From positions 14,199-78,198 of the forward strand of contig CAWUUH010000010.1 of the NCBI GenBank assembly GCA_963925735.1: a stretch of DNA of 64,000 nt, in the 5' to 3' direction. The notes beneath the pieces are model-generated. The model was given only the letters and a program-made list of their open reading frames with translations, did not search any database and was not told the origin of the DNA. This stretch comes from UBA4582 sp013204195 (GTDB lineage: Bacteria; Pseudomonadota; Gammaproteobacteria; Pseudomonadales; Azotimanducaceae). Below, in pieces: positions 50,722-59,722 of the stretch (positions within the stretch are counted from its first letter, which is position 1; every line of letters begins with the position of its first letter). Made by a program: the position numbers and the translations under genes.

Positions 50722-52622
50722 CCTTGTGTCTCCGCTATCTGGCCAACTTTTGCTGTCTTTAGGGCATCACGAATCTCGCCCAAGACGGACGGATCATCAA
50801 TAGTAGCCGGTGGCTCGAAGGGCTTGTTGTCAGCAATCTTCCTGACGATCTGACGTAGGATTTTGCCGGATCGCGTCTTGGGCAACCGACTGACCACCAC
50901 CGCTCGCTTGAAATTCGCGAAGGCACCAATGGCCTGCCTAACCATCGCCACCAGCTCCGCTTCGAGTTGGGCTGCGGGCAGCTGCACGCCGTCCTTGAGG
51001 ATCAACAAACCGATGGGCAGTTGACCCTTATCTCGGTCTTCAATACCAACAACCGCACACTCCGCTATGGCAGGGTGGGCTGCAACGATCTCTTCCATTT
51101 CTCCGGTAGAAAGCCTATGACCCGCTACATTGATGACATCATCAGTTCGTCCCATGATATACAGGTAACCATCAGCATCGAAATAACCACCGTCACCGGT
51201 ATGGTAATAGCCCGGATGCAGCGTCATATAAGCCTCTGTGTAACGTTGATGGTCACTCCAGACTGTCGACATGCAACCGGGAGGCAGGGGCAATCGAATC
51301 ACGACATCGCCCTCTTCGCCGGCTGGCAGAACTTCATGGTTAGCTCCCAGCACCTGAACGTCAAAGCCTGGGACTGCAAAGCTCGCCGAACCCGCCAGCG
51401 TCGGCCTGGGCTCAATTCCCCGCAGATTAGCCGCAACGGGCCAACCGGTTTCGGTCTGCCACCAATGGTCGATCACAGGAATGTTCAATATATTGCAAAG
51501 CCAGTGGTACGTGGGCGGGTCCGTTCGCTCACCGGCAACGAACAAAGCTTGCAGGCAGGAGATGTCATAGTCTCGAAGCAGCAAACTCTCAGGATCCTCT
51601 TTGCGCATGGCGCGAAAACCAGTGGGCGCGGTAAAAAATACCTTAACCTGATGTTGCTCAATGACCCGCCAGAACGTCCCCGCATCTGGCGTTCGCACGG
51701 GCTTGCCTTCAAACAAGATTGTTGTACAACCAGTAATCAGTGGCGCATAAACGATATAGGAGTGGCCCACTACCCAGCCAACATCCGAGGCCGCCCAAAA
51801 GACATCGCCAGGTCCGACATCGTAGATCGCCTGCATGCTATATCGCAAAGCGACGGCATGGCCCCCGTTATCCCTGACAACACCCTTGGGCTTGCCCGTG
51901 GTGCCCGATGTATAAAGCACATAGAGTGGGTCAGTGGCCTTCAACGACACGCAAGCAGCCGGCACAGCGGCGGCGACAGCAACGTCCCAGTCTATGTCTG
52001 TAGCTTGGAGCTCAGCCCGAGCTTGAGGACGTTGCAGGATGACACAGGCGTCAACCTGATGTTGAGCGAGGGCCAAGGCCTGATCCAATAGCGGCTTGTA
52101 AGGAATAACCGATGCGAATTCAATGCCGCAGGAGGCCGCGATAATCAATTTTGGCGTAGCATCATCGATACGACTGGCAAGCTCCCTGGCTGCAAATCCA
52201 CCGAACACGACTGAGTGAACTGCCCCTATACGTGCACAAGCCAGCATCGCGATTACTGCCTCAGGAATCATCGGCATATAGATAATGACCCGCTCGCCCT
52301 TAGTGACACCCCGTGACAGCAGCACTCCGGCAAATAGCGCCACTTGTTCACGCAGCTGCGAATAACTGAAGTGTTGCACCGTCGCGGTCACCGGCGAGTC
52401 ATAGATCAACGCTGTCTGTTCACCGCGACCCTGCTCTATGTGGTAATCCAGCGCCAGATAGCAGGTATTTAACTCACCATCGGCATACCAGGCGTCATTA
52501 CCATTAGCATCTTTACTGAGGATCTTCTCTGGCGCTCGATCCCATTGAATCAGGTCTGCCTGTTCACGCCAGAACCCAACCGGGTCGGCCAAAGATTTCG
52601 CATATTCGACTGCGTAACTCAC
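50718..52622 (-). CDS. prpE: Propionyl-CoA synthetase-like acyl-CoA ligase
   Basis: From GTG 52622 (MSYAVEYAKSL; AGGAG eight bases upstream) this is a 634-residue AMP-forming ligase. Motifs: YTSGTTGKPKGVV, HYWWQTETGWP-like DHWWQTETGWP, YHTGDGGYFDADGYLYIMGR and the C-terminal catalytic Lys in KTRSGKILRQ, normally controlled by acylation. The YAPLITGCTTILFEGKPVRTP stretch and following region suit PrpE/ACSS3 rather than acetyl-CoA synthetase. No 2-methylcitrate genes lie nearby. It is coupled to the SDR gene. Confidence 0.85.
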   Translation of the reverse strand: MSYAVEYAKSLADPVGFWREQADLIQWDRAPEKILSKDANGNDAWYADGELNTCYLALDYHIEQGRGEQTALIYDSPVTATVQHFSYSQLREQVALFAGVLLSRGVTKGERVIIYMPMIPEAVIAMLACARIGAVHSVVFGGFAARELASRIDDATPKLIIAASCGIEFASVIPYKPLLDQALALAQHQVDACVILQRPQARAELQATDIDWDVAVAAAVPAACVSLKATDPLYVLYTSGTTGKPKGVVRDNGGHAVALRYSMQAIYDVGPGDVFWAASDVGWVVGHSYIVYAPLITGCTTILFEGKPVRTPDAGTFWRVIEQHQVKVFFTAPTGFRAMRKEDPESLLLRDYDISCLQALFVAGERTDPPTYHWLCNILNIPVIDHWWQTETGWPVAANLRGIEPRPTLAGSASFAVPGFDVQVLGANHEVLPAGEEGDVVIRLPLPPGCMSTVWSDHQRYTEAYMTLHPGYYHTGDGGYFDADGYLYIMGRTDDVINVAGHRLSTGEMEEIVAAHPAIAECAVVGIEDRDKGQLPIGLLILKDGVQLPAAQLEAELVAMVRQAIGAFANFKRAVVVSRLPKTRSGKILRQIVRKIADNKPFEPPATIDDPSVLGEIRDALKTAKVGQIAETQG

Positions 52623-52683
52623 CTTTGATACTCCTGTGAAAACGAGCAAAAACATTAACACTTACAGAAAAAAAAGGACAAAA

Positions 52684-52708
52684 AAAAGGGATCACCAGGA
52701 TCCCTTTT
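52684..52708 (-). terminator. Rho-independent terminator
   Basis: AAAAGGGATC (52684-52693) pairs with GATCCCTTTT (52699-52708) around five bases. On the minus strand the stem is followed by a long T run (complement of 52670-52687), 16 bases past the stop of the basic protein at 52725. It separates that gene from prpE. Confidence 0.85.
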
Positions 52709-52724
52709 CGCCGCTGAGCACGCT

Positions 52725-53240
52725 CTAGGCTTTTTTCGGTCGCTTCCGTTTCATCGCATCCAACTGTGCTTTAGTCGGCTGTGCGCTAAGCAATTCCTGA
52801 TAGACCTTAGCCCGCTTAGAAATCTTCTTATGGTCGATATAAAAATCCACGGCTTTCTGCCACGCTGACTCTAGCCCGTGCAAATTAATTGACACCGTCG
52901 TGTTGACGATTTTGCCGACCTTAGCAGACATAATACCGATCTGAAAAACCGGCGTACGTGTACCGCTCTTTTCTGTTTTCATTCGAAACAGAATACCTCG
53001 AACCTTACCATCTTTATCAAACAAGGCATTTTTTGCCGCTTCAGCCTTAGCTTTAACCTGTAATTTTTGCAGAACCGCGTCACGATCCTCAGCGACCTGT
53101 TTGACTGCGGCACGAACTGCACCGCGCATACGCTTGCCATCCGCCTTCAGGGAAAAATATTCCTGGTAAGTTTTTCCGGCTATCTGACGTCTGACCCTGA
53201 ACCCATGGAACCGAGTGGTATCAAGTAATTCTACGCTCAT
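52725..53240 (-). CDS. Basic protein with AP2-like N-terminus, function unknown
   Basis: The 171-residue, strongly basic protein starts FHGFRVRRQIAGKTYQEYFSLK, a pattern resembling the AP2-like beta-sheet DNA-binding domain of phage integrases and homing proteins. A helical Lys/Ala-rich middle (about 45-75) and a beta-rich part (VRGILFRMKTEKSGTRTPVF) follow, and the end is KRKRPKKA. There is no catalytic signature. It is a single gene with its own terminator. I do not know its function; a nucleoid or RNA-binding role is only a guess. Confidence 0.7.
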   Translation of the reverse strand: MSVELLDTTRFHGFRVRRQIAGKTYQEYFSLKADGKRMRGAVRAAVKQVAEDRDAVLQKLQVKAKAEAAKNALFDKDGKVRGILFRMKTEKSGTRTPVFQIGIMSAKVGKIVNTTVSINLHGLESAWQKAVDFYIDHKKISKRAKVYQELLSAQPTKAQLDAMKRKRPKKA

Positions 53241-53517
53241 TTGTTAGCACCTACTTTATCTGGTTAATGGGAGGGTGATCATCTAAGCACTTACCGCGTT
53301 GACCGCGGCTTTTGACAATTTCGCCACACACAAGCCGATGAAGGGGTGATTCTACTGCATTAATGGCAATAAATAATGACTAAACACACAATTTTTTGAC
53401 AAATAAACAGGTTTATCTCAAACAATATGCACCTAACTGCTTTTTTCTGTTTCTTTTCCGCGATAATCAGCTGCACCCGCAAGAACTCCGGCCACAGCTA
53501 ACCATTAGCATCCACCC

Positions 53518-54657
53518 CTAGCCAGCGGACAAATTCACAGCTCCGACACTCACAAGCGCATCTATCTCTGCTGGTGAATAGCCCGCCGACGCCAGCACTT
53601 CTCGACTGTCCTCGCCCGCCATGCGAGAGCTGACGGTCAACTCAGGGGCTGTTCGACTAAATCTAGGCGCAGGCGCCGGCTGAATCACCCCATCCATCTC
53701 AACAAAAGACTGACGAGCCTTGTTATGGGGATGATCGGCCACCTCGCTCAATGCCAGCACGGGCGCAAAACAGACATCAGTGCCTTGCATAATCTCGGTC
53801 CACTCATCCCGGGTCTTTTGCCTGATCGCATCTGTTAGTCGAGCTTTGTATTCGGGCCATCGCGATTGATCCATTTGCGGCGTAAAGTCTTCAACCTTAA
53901 GTCCTGCCTTCTCAAGCAACAGGGCGTAAAATTGCGGCTCTATCGACCCCAACGATATATATCCGCCGTCCTTGGTTTCATAGGTGTCATAAAAGTGAGC
54001 TCCGCCATCTAACATATTGGACGCCCTCTCCTCCTTCCAGAGGCCCGCTGCACGCATAGTAAAGAACATCGACATCAGCACAGACGCGCCTTCTACCATG
54101 GAGGTATCGACCACCTGACCCATACCTGACTTTTGTGCCTCGAGCAGCGCGCATACCATGCCAAAGGCCAGGAACATCCCACCACCACCAAAATCACCTA
54201 CCAAATTAAGTGGCGGCACCGGCTTACCATCTTTACCGCCGATAGAATGTAAAGCGCCTGACAGCGCAATATAGTTGATGTCATGCCCGGCAGCATGGGC
54301 CATGGGGCCGTCCTGCCCCCAACCTGTCATGCGTCCGTAGACCAGCTTTGGATTCCGCGCCATACATTCTTCTGGACCTAACCCCAGGCGCTCCGTAACA
54401 CCCGGTCGAAAACCCTCAAAGATGCCATCTGCCGATTCACAAAGCTTGAGGATTACCTCTTTGCCTTCAGGGCTCTTAAGATCGACAGCGATAGACTTTC
54501 GACCGCGAGTCAATACATCGACCCCACGCCGCCCGCCTTTACTCGCGCGATCAACTCGAATCACCTCGGCGCCCATATCTGCCAACATCATGCCGCAAAA
54601 CGGCCCAGGGCCAATGCCCGCCAACTCGATAATCTTAATACCCGATAATGGTCCCAC
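53518..54657 (-). CDS. CaiB/BaiF CoA-transferase family (alpha-methylacyl-CoA racemase-like)
   Basis: The 379-residue class III CoA-transferase-fold protein begins GPLSGIKIIELAGIGPGPFC, with the catalytic Asp region in GHDINYIALSGAL, as in alpha-methylacyl-CoA racemases (AMACR/Mcr), which invert the 2-methyl centre before beta-oxidation. I chose GTG 54657 (GAGG eight bases upstream) over ATG 54708 because the family starts MGPLSGI. An AMACR role fits the acyl-CoA dehydrogenase pair elsewhere in the window, but they are not linked. Confidence 0.88.
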   Translation of the reverse strand: MGPLSGIKIIELAGIGPGPFCGMMLADMGAEVIRVDRASKGGRRGVDVLTRGRKSIAVDLKSPEGKEVILKLCESADGIFEGFRPGVTERLGLGPEECMARNPKLVYGRMTGWGQDGPMAHAAGHDINYIALSGALHSIGGKDGKPVPPLNLVGDFGGGGMFLAFGMVCALLEAQKSGMGQVVDTSMVEGASVLMSMFFTMRAAGLWKEERASNMLDGGAHFYDTYETKDGGYISLGSIEPQFYALLLEKAGLKVEDFTPQMDQSRWPEYKARLTDAIRQKTRDEWTEIMQGTDVCFAPVLALSEVADHPHNKARQSFVEMDGVIQPAPAPRFSRTAPELTVSSRMAGEDSREVLASAGYSPAEIDALVSVGAVNLSAG

Positions 54658-55025
54658 TGTTGATACCTCTGCCTGATTGATTTGCTGACATTTAGTCACA
54701 TTCGGCATCCAGGGGCAACAATCAAGCGAACGCTAGCAGCGCTGCACCGGCTCACAACCATGTCCGCCGAGCATTTGACTTGAGTAACGCGGCTTATTCC
54801 TGGCGATTTCAACTCAGACCCGGCCGCAGCAGAACGTAAGAGGAAGTCAATCAACGTCATTTGCCTTAAGGAATCCATATTTTTCTGCCAAAATTCGGTA
54901 TCATCGCCTTTTCAACACGCCTGCGCAGGCCCACCAGCGAGCCCATCGACACTCATGGAAACCTACCAGCCAATTTCGGGCCAATTCCCTGTTAACTCCC
55001 GGCCCACGCCCTCTCAACTAGGAAC
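54658..55025. other. Intergenic region between divergent CoA-transferase and esterase genes
   Basis: About 370 bases, including the first 51 bases of the alternative CoA-transferase start. I see no convincing ORF, hairpin or known operator. It should contain the promoter for the long plus-strand run that follows. Confidence 0.4.
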
Positions 55026-55691
55026 ATGAACATGCGCGACCTACTGGAACATATCGAAATTGAGCCAGCAACGCCGGCTATCGCCACTGTTATTTGGCTG
55101 CATGGTCTCGGTGCCGACGGCCACGACTTCGAACCCATTGTCCCTGAGTTGAATTTGCCGAAGGATTCCGGTATTCGCTTTATTTTCCCTCACGCCCCGA
55201 TTCGGCCGGTCTCAATCAACAATGGCGACGAGATGCGTGCCTGGTATGATTTCGTGCCTCATGCAGAATCTGGAGCTGTTGATGATATCAACGAATCCGC
55301 TAGCCAAATCAGCGACTTTATTGCCCGCGAGCTCGCACGCGGCATTCCCAGCGAGAACATCCTACTGGCAGGCTTCTCTCAAGGCGGGGTGATCGCGCTG
55401 CATACCGCTTTGCGTTACGACATGCGACTGGCGGGTGTGATCGCACTTTCAACCTACCTGCACGACTATAAACGGACGGAACAAGAGCGCACAGATGCCA
55501 ATCTTGGCATTCCGATTCTGATGATCCACGGCACCCAGGACCCCATGATCCCCATCATGCAAGCGGCCACCTCGAGAGAAAACCTCAAACGCCTGGGCTA
55601 TGAGGTGCGTTGGTCTGATTATCCCATGGGCCACCAGGTTTGCATGGAAGAGGTCGAAGAGATCTCGCACTTCCTTCAGGAAGTCTTGTGA
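55026..55691 (+). CDS. Carboxylesterase/phospholipase of the alpha/beta hydrolase fold
   Basis: This 221-residue enzyme has the oxyanion-hole segment VIWLHGLGADGHDFEP, the nucleophile Ser118 in LAGFSQGG, the Asp in IHGTQDPMIP and the His in YPMGHQVCMEE, like Pseudomonas EstB and acyl-protein thioesterases. It is cytoplasmic with no signal peptide. A second ATG at 55032 is equally usable. Its TGA overlaps the GTG start of miaE (GTGA), so they are coupled. Confidence 0.93.
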   Translation: MNMRDLLEHIEIEPATPAIATVIWLHGLGADGHDFEPIVPELNLPKDSGIRFIFPHAPIRPVSINNGDEMRAWYDFVPHAESGAVDDINESASQISDFIARELARGIPSENILLAGFSQGGVIALHTALRYDMRLAGVIALSTYLHDYKRTEQERTDANLGIPILMIHGTQDPMIPIMQAATSRENLKRLGYEVRWSDYPMGHQVCMEEVEEISHFLQEVL

Positions 55692-56302
55692 ACCAACCCC
55701 TCTCCGAAGGCGTCATAGCCATTCTTGCCGTCAGCGGGCTCAAGCTCTCGACGCCAGCAGAATGGACTCAGGGGGTACTCCATGAGTTTGATCGATTCCT
55801 TCAAGATCATGCCGCCAACGAACGTAAGGCGTCCTCCATGGCAATGTCGATGGTCGCCCACTATCCTGATCGCGCTGAACTGGTGGAGGCGATGATCGAT
55901 CTTGCCTTAGAAGAGCTGAACCATTTTCGCCAGGTGGTACGTCTCATGACCCAGCGCAACGTCAGACTCGGTGATGACGAAAAAGATCCTTATGTGAACG
56001 AAATATTACGCCAGGTTCGTAAGGGCACGACCCCCTACTTCATCGATCGACTGTTGTCCGCTGCGGTGATCGAAGCCCGTGGGGCCGAACGATTTGCCTT
56101 GCTCGCGAAGGCTGACCTGCCAGCGGACGTGCAGACATTTTACCGCACCTTGGCACGGTCCGAGGCTAATCATCATCAGTTGTTTATTCGCCTGGCGGCC
56201 CTCTACTTTCCGCTGCAAACCGTCAAAGACCGTCTCGATGAATGGCTCGACATTGAAGCCAGCGCCATGAACGCCCTGGAAATTCGCCCACGATTACACT
56301 AA
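55688..56302 (+). CDS. miaE: tRNA-(ms2io6A37) hydroxylase MiaE
   Basis: MiaE is a di-iron monooxygenase that hydroxylates ms2i6A at position 37 of some tRNAs. I chose GTG 55688 (AGGAAG just upstream), giving 204 residues; the longer frame from 55640 lies inside the esterase gene. The ferritin-like helices carry ligands in AANERKASSMAM, LALEELNHFRQV, EARGAERFA and SEANHHQLF (two ExxH motifs). MiaB and MiaA, which provide the substrate, are not in the window. Confidence 0.93.
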   Translation: MNQPLSEGVIAILAVSGLKLSTPAEWTQGVLHEFDRFLQDHAANERKASSMAMSMVAHYPDRAELVEAMIDLALEELNHFRQVVRLMTQRNVRLGDDEKDPYVNEILRQVRKGTTPYFIDRLLSAAVIEARGAERFALLAKADLPADVQTFYRTLARSEANHHQLFIRLAALYFPLQTVKDRLDEWLDIEASAMNALEIRPRLH

Positions 56303-56331
56303 CGAAGCGCGCCTGTCGCCAATGAAGATTT

Positions 56332-57579
56332 ATGTCGCCTGAAAAAGCTCAGCTTCAGTACCTGGAGAGATATGCAGAGCCGGAAATCCACGCCCTTGAA
56401 GGGCTTGATATCCGCCGCTACGCGCACTGCCTGGTGATACCCGCGCACCGCGAACCGCCCGAGTCATTAATCCAGGTCTGGCCACACGCAGACCCCGGCT
56501 TACTCATGATCGTGGTCGTCAATAGCTGGGATAGCACCGACCGCATCAGCCAACTCATGTTGCAGAATTTGACTCGTGAACCCGCCCAGCAGTCCGGTCA
56601 TCTGCACTACATTCATGGATCTGCCAGGCCTGACCTCATCATCGTCGATCGATGCCTACCGGGGCGACTGATACCCCGCAGACAGGGAGTGGGGCTCGCG
56701 CGCAAAATCGGCGCCGATGTGGCCCTGGCATTAATCTGCAGCGGCGCCATCGAATCACCTTTGATCAATAGCACCGATGCCGATGTAGTCTTACCGAACA
56801 ATTATTTCGACACACCAGCACCGGCATTATCTACCGCAGCTATCCTGCAACCGTTTCACCACTATTTTGCCGCCGAACTGGAGTTAGCTTCAAAACTGTA
56901 TGACATTTCGATGTATTACTATGTTCGCGGCTTGCGCTACGCCGGCAGTGGTTACGCGTTTCATACCATCGGTAGCACCCTGCGCATCAATGCCAAGCAC
57001 TATGCCCAGGTTCGCGGTTTTCCAAAGCGCAACGCCGCCGAAGACTTCTACATTCTGAATAAGCTGGCCAAAACCGGCCAGATCGAGATCAACCCGGGCG
57101 CCGCTATCCGCATCCAGGCCAGACTGTCGGACCGAGCGCCATTCGGCACCGGGCCGGCATTGCAGACCATCAGTTCACTGGCAGCGCCGATCACCGATTA
57201 TGCATTCTATGATCCACGGGTGTTCCACATGCTGCGAATTTTTCTCGCCACCGCAGAACAACTCCACAACCAGGACCCAGAGATCTGCTTTCGACAGACC
57301 CCGGAAATTCTCAACTGGCTCAATCATGCTGGTCTGCGTCAACTGCTGGGTCAGCAACGACGGTCGTTGAAACCGGTTTTTGAGCGCTTCCTGCGTGATT
57401 GGTTCGATGGATTTCAAACGCTGAAATTCATTCACTTCATGCGCGACCAATACTTTCCGTCAATGTCTCTCGACAGCATATGTGATGGCACGGTGTTGCC
57501 TGAGGCTCACATCCAGAACCTTGAAGCTGTACGATGGCTGCATCGAGCGCTCACTGAGGAACCGGACCCAGGCTTATGA
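56332..57579 (+). CDS. Glycosyltransferase family 2-like protein
   Basis: The 415-residue soluble protein starts with a GT-A-like Rossmann segment (CLVIPAHREP) and has a metal-binding-like INSTDADVVLP (DxD) near residue 149, with RIGADVALAL-type RKIGADVALAL before it. The C-terminal half (AEDFYILNKLAKTGQIE) contains an ED motif as in many GT2 enzymes. It lacks the usual hydrophobic membrane parts, so the acceptor is probably soluble or peripheral. It overlaps the epoxide hydrolase start by four bases. Substrate unknown. Confidence 0.75.
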   Translation: MSPEKAQLQYLERYAEPEIHALEGLDIRRYAHCLVIPAHREPPESLIQVWPHADPGLLMIVVVNSWDSTDRISQLMLQNLTREPAQQSGHLHYIHGSARPDLIIVDRCLPGRLIPRRQGVGLARKIGADVALALICSGAIESPLINSTDADVVLPNNYFDTPAPALSTAAILQPFHHYFAAELELASKLYDISMYYYVRGLRYAGSGYAFHTIGSTLRINAKHYAQVRGFPKRNAAEDFYILNKLAKTGQIEINPGAAIRIQARLSDRAPFGTGPALQTISSLAAPITDYAFYDPRVFHMLRIFLATAEQLHNQDPEICFRQTPEILNWLNHAGLRQLLGQQRRSLKPVFERFLRDWFDGFQTLKFIHFMRDQYFPSMSLDSICDGTVLPEAHIQNLEAVRWLHRALTEEPDPGL

Positions 57580-58727
57580 AAATCTCACCATTCAAGATCG
57601 ACATTGACGCTGCCGTCATCACTGATTTGCACCAGCGTCTGCGCAACACTCGCTGGCCCGATGAGATTGGCCAGGATTGGCAGTACGGTACAGACCGCCA
57701 ATGGTTACAGTCTTTGTGCCAATATTGGCTGGAACAGTATGACTGGCGGCAACAAGAGGCGAAGCTGAATCAATTCGAGCACTTCACGGCGGAAATTGAT
57801 GACCAATCACTCCACTTCATTCATGCCCGCTCACCCCACGCCGAAGCCTTGCCCTTAATCATGACTCACGGTTGGCCAGGTTCGATCGTTGAATTCAGTC
57901 GTATCTTGCCAATGTTGACTCACCCCGAACAATTTGGTGGCACCGCTGCTGACGCGTTTCATGTTGTCTGCCCATCCATTCCTGGGTACGGCTTTTCCAG
58001 CGCACCCTCCAGTCCAGGGTTTGACCAAAAATGTGTCGCCGCAGGACACGTGCGACTGATGGCCGAACTCGGCTATGACCGTTACGGCGCTCAAGGCGGT
58101 GACTGGGGGTCAGCGATCAGCAGCTGGACTGCAGTATTGGCTCCCGAACAGGTTTGTGGCATTCACTTGACCCTGGTTTTTGCAGGCTATCCAAAACATT
58201 TGCCGAAGCCCTTTGCCGGCGTCACAGACCAAGAACGGCGCGTGCTCAGCGAGCGTCAGACGTTGATGACAGACGGTACCGGTTACCAGGCAATCCAGGG
58301 TTCCAGGCCTCAGACCCTGGGCTACGGTTTGCACGACTCACCCAGTGGACTGGCCGCCTGGATCAGCGAAAAATTCCATTTTTGGACCGATTGCCATGGC
58401 CAGCTGGAGAATAGCGTTAGCCGTGACGAGCTACTGACAAACATCATGCTCTACTGGGTCACTGGCACCATTACGTCTTCCACTCGGCTGTATTACGAGT
58501 CAAATCATGTAGGCAACAATCTCTTCGAACATGGTAGAATCGAGACGCCCACAGGCTGCACCATGTTCCCAGCAGAGCTATACCAACCACCCAGAAGTTG
58601 GGCTGAGGAACTCTACAATATTCAGCACTGGACCCTGCAGCCCGCGGGCGGCCATTTCGCCGCCCTCGAACAGCCAGAGTTATTGGCGGCGGACATGCGG
58701 ACATTTTTTCAAAAATTCAGACTATAG
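57576..58727 (+). CDS. Epoxide hydrolase with EHN domain (alpha/beta hydrolase)
   Basis: The 383-residue enzyme has the EHN domain (residues about 3-110, FKIDIDAAVITDLHQRLRNT) followed by the alpha/beta core: HGWPGS at 98-103 (oxyanion hole), nucleophile Asp176 in GAQGGDWGS, and the general-base His in QPAGGHFAALEQPE. This is the microsomal-type epoxide hydrolase family, which opens epoxides to diols. Five genes downstream lies a probable halohydrin dehalogenase, whose product would be an epoxide, but the genes are 4.5 kb apart. Confidence 0.9.
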   Translation: MKISPFKIDIDAAVITDLHQRLRNTRWPDEIGQDWQYGTDRQWLQSLCQYWLEQYDWRQQEAKLNQFEHFTAEIDDQSLHFIHARSPHAEALPLIMTHGWPGSIVEFSRILPMLTHPEQFGGTAADAFHVVCPSIPGYGFSSAPSSPGFDQKCVAAGHVRLMAELGYDRYGAQGGDWGSAISSWTAVLAPEQVCGIHLTLVFAGYPKHLPKPFAGVTDQERRVLSERQTLMTDGTGYQAIQGSRPQTLGYGLHDSPSGLAAWISEKFHFWTDCHGQLENSVSRDELLTNIMLYWVTGTITSSTRLYYESNHVGNNLFEHGRIETPTGCTMFPAELYQPPRSWAEELYNIQHWTLQPAGGHFAALEQPELLAADMRTFFQKFRL

Positions 58728-58743
58728 AGAATAAAGCACGCTC

Positions 58744-59697
58744 ATGAGTACAGTATTTATCGATGGTCAAGTGGGCACTACGGGCCTGCAAATTCACGAA
58801 AGATTGAGTCAGCGTACCGATATTGAACTGCTGCAGATTTCCGCTGAGGATCGAAAGAACCCGCTGATCAAGCAACAGCTGATCAACAGCGCCGACGTGG
58901 TTATCCTATGCTTGCCGGATGATGCTGCGAGAGAGACTGTCGCCCTCGTCGATAATCCCAATACCCGCATTTTGGACGCCAGCACAGCCCATCGGGTCGC
59001 ACCAGATTGGGTCTATGGTCTGGCGGAACTCGCGCCACAGCAAAGAGACAAAATTCGCCAGGCGCGCTACATCTCCAACCCCGGCTGTTGGGCCACAGGG
59101 TTCCTGCTGGCCGTGACGCCACTGATCCGCAGCGGTCTGCTGCGCGCCGACATCCCGTTAATTTGCCACGGCGTATCCGGCTACAGCGGCGGTGGTAAAA
59201 ACATGATTGAACAATACGTCGAGCGCGCTCAACAGCAGCCCGAACATCTTTGGTACACACGGCCTTATGGCCTCGGCCTTACCCACAAACATCTGAACGA
59301 GATGAAGCACTATGCGGGCCTAGCACTGCCGCCCATGTTTATGCCATCCGTTGCCCATTTTCCACAGGGCATGTTAGTTAATATCCCTTTACCTAAAAGC
59401 TGGTTCACCACCGCTGTGAACCTACAAACCGTGCGCAGTCTGCTGGCCGAGGCTTACGCCGACGAAGCCTGCGTGCGGGTGCACGAAATCAACGATAGTG
59501 GCGCATTGGACGATGGTTTTCTTGAGCCACAACGCAACAACGGCACCAATCGCAATGACTTGTTTGTATTCGGCAATGACGAACAGCTCCTCTTAACTTC
59601 TTGCCTAGACAATCTGGGCAAAGGCGCAGCAGGAGCCGCCGTACAAAACCTCAACCTGATGTTAGACAAAGATGAACTAACGGGTCTCACTGTCTAG
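58744..59697 (+). CDS. argC: N-acetyl-gamma-glutamyl-phosphate reductase, type 2
   Basis: The 317-residue protein is the short AGPR type 2, not the 345-residue type 1. The NADP loop is DGQVGTTGLQIHERL, the catalytic Cys115 is in SNPGCWATGFLLA, and the general-base His region is VAHFPQGMLVNIPLP. It reduces N-acetylglutamyl phosphate in arginine synthesis. No other arg gene is adjacent, and the genes around it are unrelated. Confidence 0.9.
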   Translation: MSTVFIDGQVGTTGLQIHERLSQRTDIELLQISAEDRKNPLIKQQLINSADVVILCLPDDAARETVALVDNPNTRILDASTAHRVAPDWVYGLAELAPQQRDKIRQARYISNPGCWATGFLLAVTPLIRSGLLRADIPLICHGVSGYSGGGKNMIEQYVERAQQQPEHLWYTRPYGLGLTHKHLNEMKHYAGLALPPMFMPSVAHFPQGMLVNIPLPKSWFTTAVNLQTVRSLLAEAYADEACVRVHEINDSGALDDGFLEPQRNNGTNRNDLFVFGNDEQLLLTSCLDNLGKGAAGAAVQNLNLMLDKDELTGLTV

Positions 59698-59722
59698 CGA
59701 TCCAGTCCAATTGGAGTACTTA

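Noticed and set aside
50967..52091. 374-codon plus-strand ORF
   Set aside because: It is antisense to prpE, whose motifs are clear. The long open frame follows from codon bias.
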